Shown here in pieces: positions 26,101 through 35,919 of a stretch of 64,000 bases of DNA. The translations under genes were made by a program, and so were the position numbers. Below the pieces are notes generated by a model. The model saw nothing but the letters and a program-made list of their open reading frames with translations. It was not told where the DNA came from and searched no databases. Source of the stretch: Phaseolus vulgaris. Taxonomy: Eukaryota; Streptophyta; Magnoliopsida; Fabales; Fabaceae. The DNA lies in contig NC_023749.2 of the NCBI RefSeq assembly GCF_000499845.2, forward strand, positions 10,301,298 through 10,365,297. The letters run 5' to 3'. Within the stretch, counting starts at the first letter, position 1. The number at the start of each line of letters is the position of its first letter.

Positions 26101-26942
26101 GGGCCATTCAACAACACACACAATCTTTCTGCATTCCCACTGTCACATTCACAACAGATACACCACATTCTCTATTGGATAAGCCATTCAAATTTCCAAA
26201 ATTCTTCAACCACAAGCTTGTTTCAGAATTATGGAGAACAATTTAGTTGTTTTGTTTTGTATATGCTGCAGACTCAGAAAATTTGTCACAAATGAAACAT
26301 TTGGCTATACACATAAACCCTTGTCATTAGATTTGGATGATAAGAAAATTAATGCTGAAATAAAGTTATTTTTATTATTTTTTGTATTTTTGAATTTTAT
26401 CCTTTTTTAATTATTTAAGAAAGATTTAGTAGCTAATGAAATTCAGTTGTATTGAGATGTTTTTGTTGGTGGGGTTTCTCTGGTGGATGATATGACCTAT
26501 TCATTAGGGTTTATAATGCCTTAATATTGTTGTACCAAATTGTAACCTACTTATGTTGCATAGAAAGTTTACTTATGAGTACATGTTGGAGTTAGTTATT
26601 TTTTAAAACAGTAGTCACTTTGTTTTTTTTGTTTTGTTGAAAAAACTATTTTAAAAAAATTAATAGGAAAATGAGAAAATATAACAAAATTAGAAATTAA
26701 AATTAGTTTATGTATAAATACAAATATTTTTTAGAAGTTAGTAAAGAGTAGTTCTGTAAATTAAATTGTGTATAAAATAGTTTTAATTCATAAAAGATAT
26801 TTTATTTTATTTTCATCATTTGTACCCGTTTAAGTATTTTTGAAAATTATCTAAAAAAGAAATCATCCAAACAATCTCTATTTTGTTGGTTCATGCGTTG
26901 GGGGATTGAATCAGACAAAAACGCATGTTATGGGCTGTTGGG
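23121..26942. other. Intergenic spacer, no gene recognised
   Basis: Long stretch without a supportable gene. It contains an imperfect CAT/CAC triplet repeat at about 23610-23650, which creates a His-rich artefactual frame. A 98-codon plus-strand frame (25999-26295) lies in a less AT-rich patch but has no recognisable domain. Confidence 0.45.
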
Positions 26943-26951
26943 CTCCAAGAT

Positions 26952-27476
26952 GACTCTTTCTTCCTACATCTCCATATCTTTTTCTGTCACCCCATATTAA
27001 ATGTGAAAATACCGTTTTATTCTTTTTTTTGCCTCCCCCATACATAATTCGGAAGATGTTTTTAGATCCAGAAGTGTTCTTTATATTTATAAAATCTGGA
27101 ACTCTTTTTTTTTTGGATTGAAACAAACCTATGGATTATGTAATCCGGAATCCATATTACATAATCCAAAAATTAATCTCATATTCAGAAAAGACTTCCG
27201 AATTATGTAATCCAGAAGCTAATAACACATAAGAAAAAAAGGCTTACGGGTTACATAATCTAGAAACTAATCTTATGTATAGAAAAAACTTTTGGATTAT
27301 GTAATCCGGAAGCTACTTATAAAAGGCTTCCAGATTACATAATCCAAAAGTTAATTCTGGATCTAGAAAAAGACTTCTGGATTATGTAATTTTGAATATT
27401 AGAAAAGGGTATTTTTGGAATACAAAAACTTATGGGTGTGACAGAAGAAGGTATGAAGATGCAGGAAGAAGCAGCC
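26952..27476. mobile_element. Mutator-like MITE with palindromic core (9-bp TSD)
   Basis: CTCCAAGAT occurs at 26943-26951 and again at 27477-27485. The 525 bp between start GACTCTTTCTTCCTACATCT and end with the inverted match of GGCTGCTTCTTCCTGCATCT. The similarity extends about 60-70 bp (through TTCTGTCAC and AAAATACC). Perfect 9-bp duplications plus long terminal inverted repeats are the signature of Mutator-like elements. The core (27130-27400) is a chain of GGATTATGTAATCC-like words in alternating orientation. The reverse-strand 71-codon frame across the left arm has no recognisable domain, so the element is non-autonomous. Confidence 0.75.
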
Positions 27477-27502
27477 CTCCAAGATTGATATGCCATGTTT
27501 AG

Positions 27503-27727
27503 GGGATTTCTCTTTGCAGCCCCACAATGTTTTTATGCATCACCATAAATATTATACTCCCCACTTTACCCTTCTTGTTTATGAAAAACATTATTGAATT
27601 GCGAATTTGGAAGTAAAAAATTACTAATTGTGCAATTCAGAAGTTTTTTGACTTTTGGATTTACAATCTGAAAGCTTTTATGACCACTCCCATACACATG
27701 AAAATTATGGGGTGCGGATAGAAATGG
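27503..27727. mobile_element. Small Mutator-like TIR element, adjacent
   Basis: The left end ATTTCTCTTTGCAGCCCCAC and the inverted right end ATTTCTATCCGCACCCCATA match over about 35 bp. The interior includes TTTGGATTTACAATCTGAAA, reminiscent of the palindromic words of the preceding element. I could not find a convincing target-site duplication, so the exact ends are uncertain. Confidence 0.4.
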
Positions 27728-28209
27728 TCTCATGCTTGTCATAGCATGAAAGTCAAATTATAAAAAAAGGCTTATGTACGCTGAGAAACTTAATTCAATT
27801 TAAGTGTTTGCCTTTTTAATTGATCATCTTTATATTATATTAGTATTTAGCATGTACAATAAATATGATAATTTTTTTTTATATTTTTTATAACTTAAAT
27901 TTAATAAAAAGATAGTTTTTAATTTGTAAATTAAAATATAATAAATTAATATTTTTAAACATATAAATTCTATTTTAGATTTTTAATATACAGTTTATAC
28001 TATCACAAAATGTTATTTTAACTATTAGTATTTTTTTTAAAAGTATAAAAATACATTTCAAAAATATAAAAAAAGAATATATTGAAAGACAAAGGATTGA
28101 GTTTTTTTCAACGAAACTCTAATTGAACAAAATCTTCTAAAAAAACACTTTCACTTCATTGATGAATATCATAGAACTTTTATTCAATGTAGATATTTTA
28201 ATCTCTATA
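27728..28209. other. AT-rich spacer, nothing recognised
   Basis: Low-complexity AT-rich sequence; no gene, RNA or bounded repeat. Confidence 0.55.
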
Positions 28210-28589
28210 CACTACAAGAAAATCATGAAATAAAAATCAATTTTAGAGACAAAAAATAATTAGTTGTTATAGTGACTAAATTAGAGATCATTTTACGGAC
28301 AAAATAAATTTTTGGTTTCTAAATTAGTTTCTATTATTGTTAAATGATTTCTAAATTGATATCTAATTAGAAACCAATGTTTTTGCTACCAAATTTAGAA
28401 TCTAAATAATTCGTAGTTAAAACTTTGGTTGCTAATTAGATGTCAATGTAGAAACCATTTAACAATAATATAAACTAATTTAGAAATCATTTTTTTTAGT
28501 TTCTAAAATGGTCTTTAATTTAGTTATTATTGCAACTAATTATTTTGGTCTCTAAAAATTAGTTTCTATTTAATAATTTTTTTGTAGTA
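28210..28589. mobile_element. CACTA-like foldback MITE, copy 8 (TSD ATA)
   Basis: Well-preserved 380-bp copy starting CACTACAAGAAAATCATGAA and ending TTTTTTTGTAGTA. ATA flanks it (28207-28209 and 28590-28592). The two arms are clearly complementary, including TAGTTTCTATTATTGTTAAA against TTTAACAATAATATAAACTA. Confidence 0.8.
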
Positions 28590-29332
28590 ATATATATATA
28601 TATAATTATTAAGAATTACATTTTATTAATATTATATTTTAATTTATCTATATCTCTAAATTGAATTTCAATAATTCTCTAGAAGAATACATCGATGATT
28701 AAAAATAATCCTATATCACAAGTCAAATTCTTTACAAGAAATTCAAAACATAGTTTATATACTTAAAATATTTGTTTATTATGATTCGAAGACACACACA
28801 TATATATATATATAAATATAATATAATATAATATAATTATTTATCCTGTAAGGTGAACTTTGAATTTATAAAGGAAATTAAAGTGATTAGATAGAGTTAG
28901 TTGAGACTTATTCCTCCATGTTTGATTTTCAGATAGCATTAGAAGATGAGTTTTAAATTCTTTTGGAAAACTTCAACTCTTCTATAAGTTTCTTCTATAA
29001 GTTTTGGCATTTTCTGTGGAAGTTCTTATAGATACAATTCCTATGAAGTCTATTAATGAACCTTAAATAAATGTGTACCCATACACCACGTTTTGTATTC
29101 ATCTCACATAATTTTGAACTTTCAACTAATCTTATGCCTACCTACATATTTTCTCATTTGCTTTATGCATGGCTACGATTATTTCCACTTTCTTCTTCCT
29201 TCTCCTATATTTTCTTATCGATAAAAAAAATAATATATAAATACACGTCACGTTTACTTTCTTCTAATTAGAAAAGCTAAGAAAAATTGTGTTTCTTTCA
29301 TTATTCACTTTTCTTAGCAAGAAAACCAAGCA
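28590..29332. other. Spacer with AT microsatellite
   Basis: Contains an AT/ATA microsatellite at about 28797-28845 and a 66-codon plus-strand frame (29071-29271) with no recognisable domain. Confidence 0.45.
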
Positions 29333-29708
29333 AATTAGGTTTAGAAAATCATTAAAAAACAATCAAATTTAGAAACAAAATATAATTAGTCACTATATTG
29401 ACTAAATTAGATACTAAGTTAGAGACTACAAATTTATTGATATTTAAATTAGCTAGAAAGATTTTAAGTATTAATATTTTAGATTCTAAATTAGTCTCTA
29501 AAACACTAATTTAGAATATAAACTAGTTAGTAGTAAAAATTTGGTAGCTAATGGTTAAATACCAATTTAAAAATTATTTTATAAATTTTTATTAATAATT
29601 TTAGATACCAATAATTTTTTAGTTTATAAAATAATATTAAATTTAATCGATATAGTAACTAATTATTTTAGTTTTAAAATTAATTTTTATTGAATAATTT
29701 TTTTAGTA
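29333..29708. mobile_element. Degenerate CACTA-like MITE, copy 9
   Basis: Family arm blocks are present (GAAAATCATTAAAAAACAAT at left; TTTTTATTGAATAATTTTTT at right), with decayed termini. Boundaries are approximate and no duplication was found. Confidence 0.5.
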
Positions 29709-30100
29709 ACAATTGCTATGTCGTTTTGCCTATCGCAAAATAAATTACTTCAAAGAAAACACTTATATAAAATTCAATTTTACAAATTTTTATAGAAAAT
29801 TTGTAAGTTTAAAAAAATATAAAAAATTTAGTAGTCAATCTACTGATTGAGGTGACTTAGTGGTGTATGAGTTAGTAATAAGAGAGGCAATTAGTCTTGG
29901 GTGATTGTGATGTGTTAGAAGTGAAATGAAGTTATGGGTCAAATTGACTCCTCAATTTTCATCACTAAAATATTTCTTATAAAAATATAAATGCAATTAA
30001 TTTCATTTGTCATACAACTTTAGGCAAGTTTCATTCACTTTTGAATGTTTCTTAATTCCTTGCCCTCTTAAGTTATTTTTTTAGCATGTCATCAATATTT

Positions 30101-30525
30101 TACTAAAAAAAATATTAAATAGTAACCAAATTTAGAGATAAAAAATAATTAGTTACTATGTTAAATTTAGAGACTAAAAAATTATTCAAATCTAAAGTGG
30201 TCTCTATTATTAATAAAAAGTTATAAAATAGTTTCTAAATTAGCTACCTAAATTTTAGTGACTAATATTTTAGATTTTAAATTAGACTCTAAAAGATTAA
30301 TAGAGACTAATTAAGAATATAAAGTAGTAAGTAGCTAAAATCTTAGTAGCTAATGGTTAGATATCAATTCAAAAACTATTTTATAATTTTTTTTATTAAT
30401 AATAGAAACTACTTTAGATACTAATAGTTTTTTTTAGTTTATAAATTGATCTCTAATTTAATCAAATAGTAACTAATTATTTTGGTCTCTAAAATTAGTT
30501 TCTATTTAATGATTTTCTTGTAGTG
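30101..30525. mobile_element. CACTA-like foldback MITE, copy 10 (TSD TTT)
   Basis: The right terminus GATTTTCTTGTAGTG is intact; the left is decayed (TACTAAAAAAAATATTAAAT). TTT lies on both sides. At about 425 bp it is longer than its relatives because of an extra block around AGACTCTAAAAGATTAATAG. Confidence 0.65.
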
Positions 30526-31074
30526 TTTATATTTACATATGAAAAAATGTGTCTATGAGATAAAAAAAATATTTAGATAATAAAAAATCATTAAAGAGAA
30601 AATTTATTGAAATTCAAGAAAGAAAGACAATTATCTCCCTATATATATTTCTAAAAAAAATATACTAGTAAATAGAAGATATAATTATTTTTTTAATTAT
30701 TCTCTCATAGAAATTATCTAGACTGAGTGACATACATGTACCTGATGTACTTATGAATTATGTAAACATGTGTGTAAATGAGTTTTACATAACCATATCG
30801 ACTAAAGTTAAAATTAATTTACAATACATAAAAAAAAGATAATTCTCACCTTATAATCCTAATTTTGTGAGGATGAGTCAAATTTAAAAATCACTTTCTA
30901 ATAGATTGTGGATTTAAATAACTTTGAAAGCAAGTAAAAAATATGTTTGTCTCACTCACTAATAGAGATACTAAATAATAATTGTTTGTACTTCTATAAA
31001 TAAACCTAAGATTCCAAAAAACATAATGAAAAAAAAAATACACACATTTAGTGCTTTAGTTTAGTAGAAGATGA
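30526..31074. other. AT-rich spacer with a possible TRIM LTR scrap
   Basis: Mostly low-complexity. TCACCTTATAATCCTAATTT with GTGAGGATGAGTCAAATTTA (about 30847-30890) resembles the 3' part of the TRIM LTR at 17.7 kb. No gene. Confidence 0.35.
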
Positions 31075-31079
31075 GCATG

Positions 31080-31560
31080 GTCTCAATTTTTAAATCATTT
31101 TAGGCATCACACTCAACTTACATTCGATCTATATACAATGGTAAACAAGTGGTGCGAGGTCTAAATTTTTAAATTTCCAAATGATCATTACAAGCTTACA
31201 TCTAATCCACGTAAAATGATAAATAAGTGATGTGATATAGATTTTTAAATCATTATGATGTCGAGACCATTACAATCAACATGTCTATTCCATATAAAAT
31301 TTTGGCTCTCACCATGGGATAAATAAATTGTTTTTCATTTCCAATAAGAAAGAGATGAAATGAAAAACTATAGAAATACAATTCAACTAGAATATGATAC
31401 ATGGTCTCGATTCTGAAATCATTTTGATGTACACACCATTACAATAAACTTACATTCGATCTACATAGAATGATAAATAAGTGGTGAGGTCTAAATTAAA
31501 TCATTTTTATAAACTATTAAATTCAACCTTACATTTAATTTGTATAAAATTTTCAATTTA
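31080..31560. repeat. Degenerate ~80-bp tandem array
   Basis: The block CTTACATTCGATCTA, then AATGATAAATAAGTG and AGGTCTAAAT, recurs at about 31118, 31196, (decayed) 31274, 31449 and 31531. Adjacent units are 78-82 bp apart. An unrelated stretch of about 90 bp interrupts the middle. No coding capacity or known satellite was recognised. Confidence 0.6.
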
Positions 31561-31750
31561 TAAATGACATCGATAATGGTTCATTAATTGTGAGACCTTA
31601 TTCTAACACTACAAAAACATGTATGTGTTCGCGGTTATATTCGTATAAAGTGGCGTTAATATCCACCACAATATATGTGTATTGTTCGATAACTTACTGT
31701 CTCATCTTGTTCTAATTTAAGAAACATGATATTGTTTGTGATTACACGTT

Positions 31751-32506
31751 TGATAAGTGCCATAAATCAGTAATATTTCATATAAAAAGATAGACACTTA
31801 TGAACTTTAATTGATAAAATATTTATAATTAAACTCTAATTTAGGAATTTGAACCCTTTTACATATTTTTGGATTATAAAAGGAAGATAAATGATTTATT
31901 TCCAAATTTGTGTTAATTTTAGGAATCTTAGGGAAAATGGAGATAAAATGGCTAATGGAGAATGAATAAGTTAAAGACAAGATGAAAAGAAAGAGTTGGA
32001 ACATTGAAAACTCGCCCAAAATTGCTCAAACCCGTCAAAGCAAGTCCACGCACAAGGCTCGCTTAAGCGAGTTCACTCCAGTGAAGTTGACTTTTTTCTC
32101 GTGAAACTCGCTTAAGCAAGCAATATCTTGCTTGAGCGAGATGTCATTTAAGCTAAGTCAAATTAGGTTAAATAGAAGGCGTGAGGCATAATCCTATACA
32201 TCATTGGAAGAATATTGAGAGATAGAAAACCCTAAAGGAGGCAGTCGTCAAGGAGAAACACCCCGTATCTTCTTTTCTTACTTTCCATGATTGTAATGTC
32301 CAATATGAATGGCTAATTTTTTCCTTTGGAATTGAAAGTATTATGTTCAAACTCTTATGTACGAGGTGATATTTATTTATAATATTTTTGTTCTTGATTG
32401 ATGTTTGATATTGTCATTTTATTATTAAAGTTTGAATTTTTATTCATGATTTTGATCCTTAGATTTGATTGGAAATTTTTTCTAAGCATTTGACCAAAAT
32501 GATAAT
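31751..32506 (+). mobile_element. Truncated LTR, family X copy A
   Basis: Starts TGATAAGTGCCATAAATCAG and follows the same sequence as the LTRs at 42811, 55594, 57446 and 59141 for about 755 bp. It then breaks off at AAATGATAAT where another LTR-like sequence begins. It includes the palindrome CTCGCTTAAGCGAG at 32058-32071 and the family block AAACCCTAAAGGAGG. The 3' end and right duplication are missing. Confidence 0.7.
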
Positions 32507-32937
32507 TGTACCGGTCGGTACCGAATGAACCAATCTCGGCCCCTGTGATCGACCGCGCAAGTCAAAGGACATAAATTTAGTAAGCAACAACAAGTATGAT
32601 GGCGTTGAATGAGTCAACTCACACTTCAAAATATACGAAAAATTATCTCTAACATAACAGATAAAACTGAAAGATATACCTCATATATTAAGGAACCGCT
32701 AAGCATGTCAGTTAACAACTAATATTTGGCCAATGAGGGTCAAAGCCCATAAACCAACTACTATAAATAGAGCCTTTTGTGAAGAAGTGAGGTACGTTTT
32801 ACATTATGCTAGAATACATCTAAATCAGACCACTAACTTGAGTGTAGGAGTGCAGTCACAAGTACCCCCGCCTGACCGAGCATCAACATTGAAGAAAGGA
32901 AGCTTAAAAGAACTTGGAGATCATCGACACATCAACA
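32507..32937 (+). mobile_element. LTR-like fragment of a different retrotransposon
   Basis: Less AT-rich than its surroundings. It starts TGTACCGGTCGGTACCGA and contains a TATA box CTATAAATAG (32761-32770) in the position typical of a plant LTR. It then has ACTTGAGTGTAGGAGTGCAG and TACCCCCGCCTGACCGAG, a pattern common near the 3' end of plant LTRs. It probably ends near CACATCAACA. A 5-bp duplication is possible (ATAAT/ACAAT) but the sequence to the right does not resume the interrupted LTR. The 89-codon frame across it is likely chance. Confidence 0.45.
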
Positions 32938-33410
32938 ATTGTACATCCAGTCACAGATACACAACCCCAATTTACTATATCCATGACGGCCTTTGCTCCT
33001 AGAGTCTGTTACGCAGTGGATTTGCAGTCTATGTGAGCTATCTGCATCCATCTAGGATTGCTTTAGCTGCATACAAGGCCAAAAGAGATGTCCACAACAA
33101 ACACCTAACTAGCATACATTCTTGTTTATCTTGCAACACCAAACCAAAAATCCTTTCTCAACTAATTTGGACCACATCTAGTTGATATTGGTTATAATCA
33201 GATAAGTGCATGAGACAAAAAGATAACAAACAATGCCAAATCGACAAGAGAAACAGAACACGTATAATCATATTAAAGAGTTGTTTACTATAATATGTAT
33301 TATTCTGATCTCCATATCATTCGTAGGAATCATATTGAACTTTTTATTCACAAATAATAAGTTAAAGTCAAAATCTCTTCACCTTTGAATATAAAATTGT
33401 AGAACTTACA

Positions 33411-33500
33411 CCAACTTTATTGGTGTAGTGGTTAAAAGATCTATGTTTACTCATGTGATCTATATTCAATTCCATTTTGAAAAAAAATGTTAATAATAAA
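33411..33500 (+). mobile_element. Possible tRNA-derived SINE head
   Basis: TGGTGTAGTGG at 33421-33431 fits the RNA polymerase III A-box consensus exactly. ATTCAATTC at 33464-33472 fits the B box with one mismatch, at tRNA-like spacing (33 bp). A short A run follows at about 33480. It does not form a proper tRNA cloverleaf, so a SINE remnant is more likely than a tRNA gene. Confidence 0.35.
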
Positions 33501-33868
33501 ATTTTAGAGCTTTCTACTCTTATGAGAATTATAAGAACATGAACAACTATGTGTCTTAAGGAATTATGTCAATTTGTGTGCACCTAGAAACTATAACTAT
33601 GTACATGTACAAATGTTTTACAGAATTGTTAAGCACATAGTAACCTTAAGAAAATCCTTAATAAATGAGATCACTTAAATCATTACACCCAATTATAATT
33701 TGAAAGCAAACAAGATGTATATCTCCCTATAGACATACTAAACCACAATCGTTCTTTAATCTATAAACAACCTTAAGATTCCATAGAACACAAAAAGAAA
33801 CACACATCCAATAGTCGTTATTTTTCTTAGGATCTTGAAAACTTAGAGCAGAACATGAACAAAAATGC

Positions 33869-35919
33869 ATGTGTAATAGTGAGCTGGATACATTAACATG
33901 TATGTTTGTTGGAGCATCCATTACGTGTCTACACTTTATCATATCAAAACGTTTAAATAAATGGGGTAGAAGATTTGGGTTTGTGAGATTCTTTGACGTA
34001 GGAGATGTTATGAGCCTGGAAAGGGAGCTTGACCGCTGCTTTATCGAAAACAAGAAGCTTCATGTCAATCTACCAAGGTACAGGAGAGAAGGGTTTGAGA
34101 ACAAGGGTAACACTTCTCTGTTACCCGAGAAGAATAGAAGTGGCGGTGGTGAGCAACCTCATGTCCAAAGGAAGGGAAAGGAGGTATGGAGGGAAAAAAG
34201 TGGGAAAGATGTTATTAGGAAGGGTGCAGCTAAGGAGTCCTATGCTGATGTTGTTAGAAGAACATCTTTGGACATAAGGAGAGGTTCCAGCTTTACGACT
34301 AAGGAGCATATCCTGCCATGGATGTCAAACAATATGGTTGGCCGCATGATGGCTGAGCTTAACTTTGAGATGTTACAGGAAGAATGTTTTAAGGGGGGAT
34401 GAGCATGTTTAAGGTGAAAATTCTGGGCGATAATCTCGTCCTCCTGATCCCTAAAGCAGAGGAAAGAATGGAAGACATCGTTAAACTCAATAATGGTTGG
34501 TTTGACTGCTTTTTTGATGATATTAAACCTTGGTCAGAATCTCTTGTGGTAAGCTATAAACGAGTCTAGGTCAGATGTTATGGGCTTCCATTACAATTAT
34601 GGAACAAGGAGTGTTTCTCGAAGATTACAGAGGATGTAGCAACGTTGGTGGAAGTAGATGGAGCTACTTTGTCGTGGAACCGCTTGGAGTACGCTCGATT
34701 CAAGGTATGTGTGCTAAAGTCTCGTAAGGTAGAACTGGCTAAGGGTGTTCGAATCAACGGGAGAATGTACAACATTGCCCTAGTTGAGGAGGTGAATAGC
34801 TATGAAGGAGAAGATAATAAATGCAAGTGTGCTTATAACCATGAAAGTTCTTCTGAAAGCAACTCGTCTTTTGATTCCTTTGTTGAAGAGTCTCTCCTCT
34901 CTGAGAAAGTAAGCAACGATGACGGAGGGGAAGAAGGCGGAAGATACTGGTGGCCGGAAAAGAACAAAAGGGAAAGAAGGGAGTGGTCAACGGAAAAGAC
35001 AAAAAAAGGTTTAGAAGGGGAATGTGCAGAAGGCATAGAGATCTGTCAGGAAAAAAACGCACCTCTTGTCACTAGAAAGGATGTGAGTCTGCAGGGAGTA
35101 GTAACGGAGGGGACAGCTGTGTCTGCTACCAAACAGGTCAATGTTGCGTGTGAGGGTATACAAAGTGCATTGGCGAACTTAGCATAAGTGGTGGAGACGC
35201 TTAGTACTTTGAGTGCTAGGCCCAACCCAAATGAGGCCCAATCCAAGGAAAGTGATTCACAGGCCCTTTGGTGCGTTAGCGCTGGGCGTGTTTCCAAGTC
35301 AGGAACACCTTTGGGAGGTTTATGCGTTTCAGAATACGGCGGCGGACAATCGTCGACGCCGGAGGCTATGGAGGTGGTACAGCCAGTGTCTAATGGTAGT
35401 AAAGGATCATATCGTTCGTCGAGTCATCTAAAGGATGCCTATCCAGATCCAATTAATCTTCGGAACTTGGATGTGGCGGAAGGTAGCAGGGAAAGTACGG
35501 GGAAGAAGAAGATTGACATGGAGACTGGAGAGGAGGTCTCGTTACCAGTGAACGTCCATCAAACGCCAGAAAGAGTTCGTCATCTGCGCACTCTATGGGA
35601 GCAGGGGGCCCGAACGGTTCAGAGGAAATGGAGATCTAAGGGGGGCTTGGGCTTGCCACATTACGAGAGTAAATATTTGACCAGGTCAAGATCTAACTCT
35701 TATGCTTTGTCAGACTCTGAAAGTGTTGAGTGCAATAATCGCCTTAGGAAAGAGCGTGTGGAATCTGAATCAAACAGGATTTGGGGTCTAGGCAAGAGGT
35801 TGGGAGCGACAAGTTCAAGGGACGAAGGCATTGTGATCCAAGAAATGGATAATTTGGAGGACAGGGACAGACAAGTGTTGAGTAAGTTGAAGAAGGGAGC
35901 TAAGGGTGGTTATCTATGA
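33869..35919 (+). pseudogene. LINE ORF1 (RNA-binding, RRM type), disrupted
   Basis: Plant L1 ORF1 proteins bind the element's own RNA and accompany it to the nucleus. The first segment (33869-34402) carries an RRM RNP1-like motif, RRFGFVRF, followed by the helix around SLERELDRCF. The frame is then lost at a run of six G (34394-34399) and continues in another frame from 34399. An in-frame TAG at 34567-34569 interrupts VRCYGLPLQLWN, a stretch typical of plant ORF1 just after the DUF4283-like region; TGG (Trp) is the likely ancestral codon. A second in-frame stop (TAA, 35185-35187) follows, and the frame resumes to 35919. The C-terminal half is charged and low-complexity, and I see no CCHC knuckle. 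The first Met may not be authentic because homology to the RRM starts only at about residue 25. Confidence 0.75.

Noticed and set aside
25999..26295. 98-codon plus-strand frame
   Set aside because: No recognisable domain; isolated in spacer.
33411..33480. tRNA gene
   Set aside because: A and B boxes are present, but no acceptor or anticodon stem can be formed, so it is treated as a possible SINE head.
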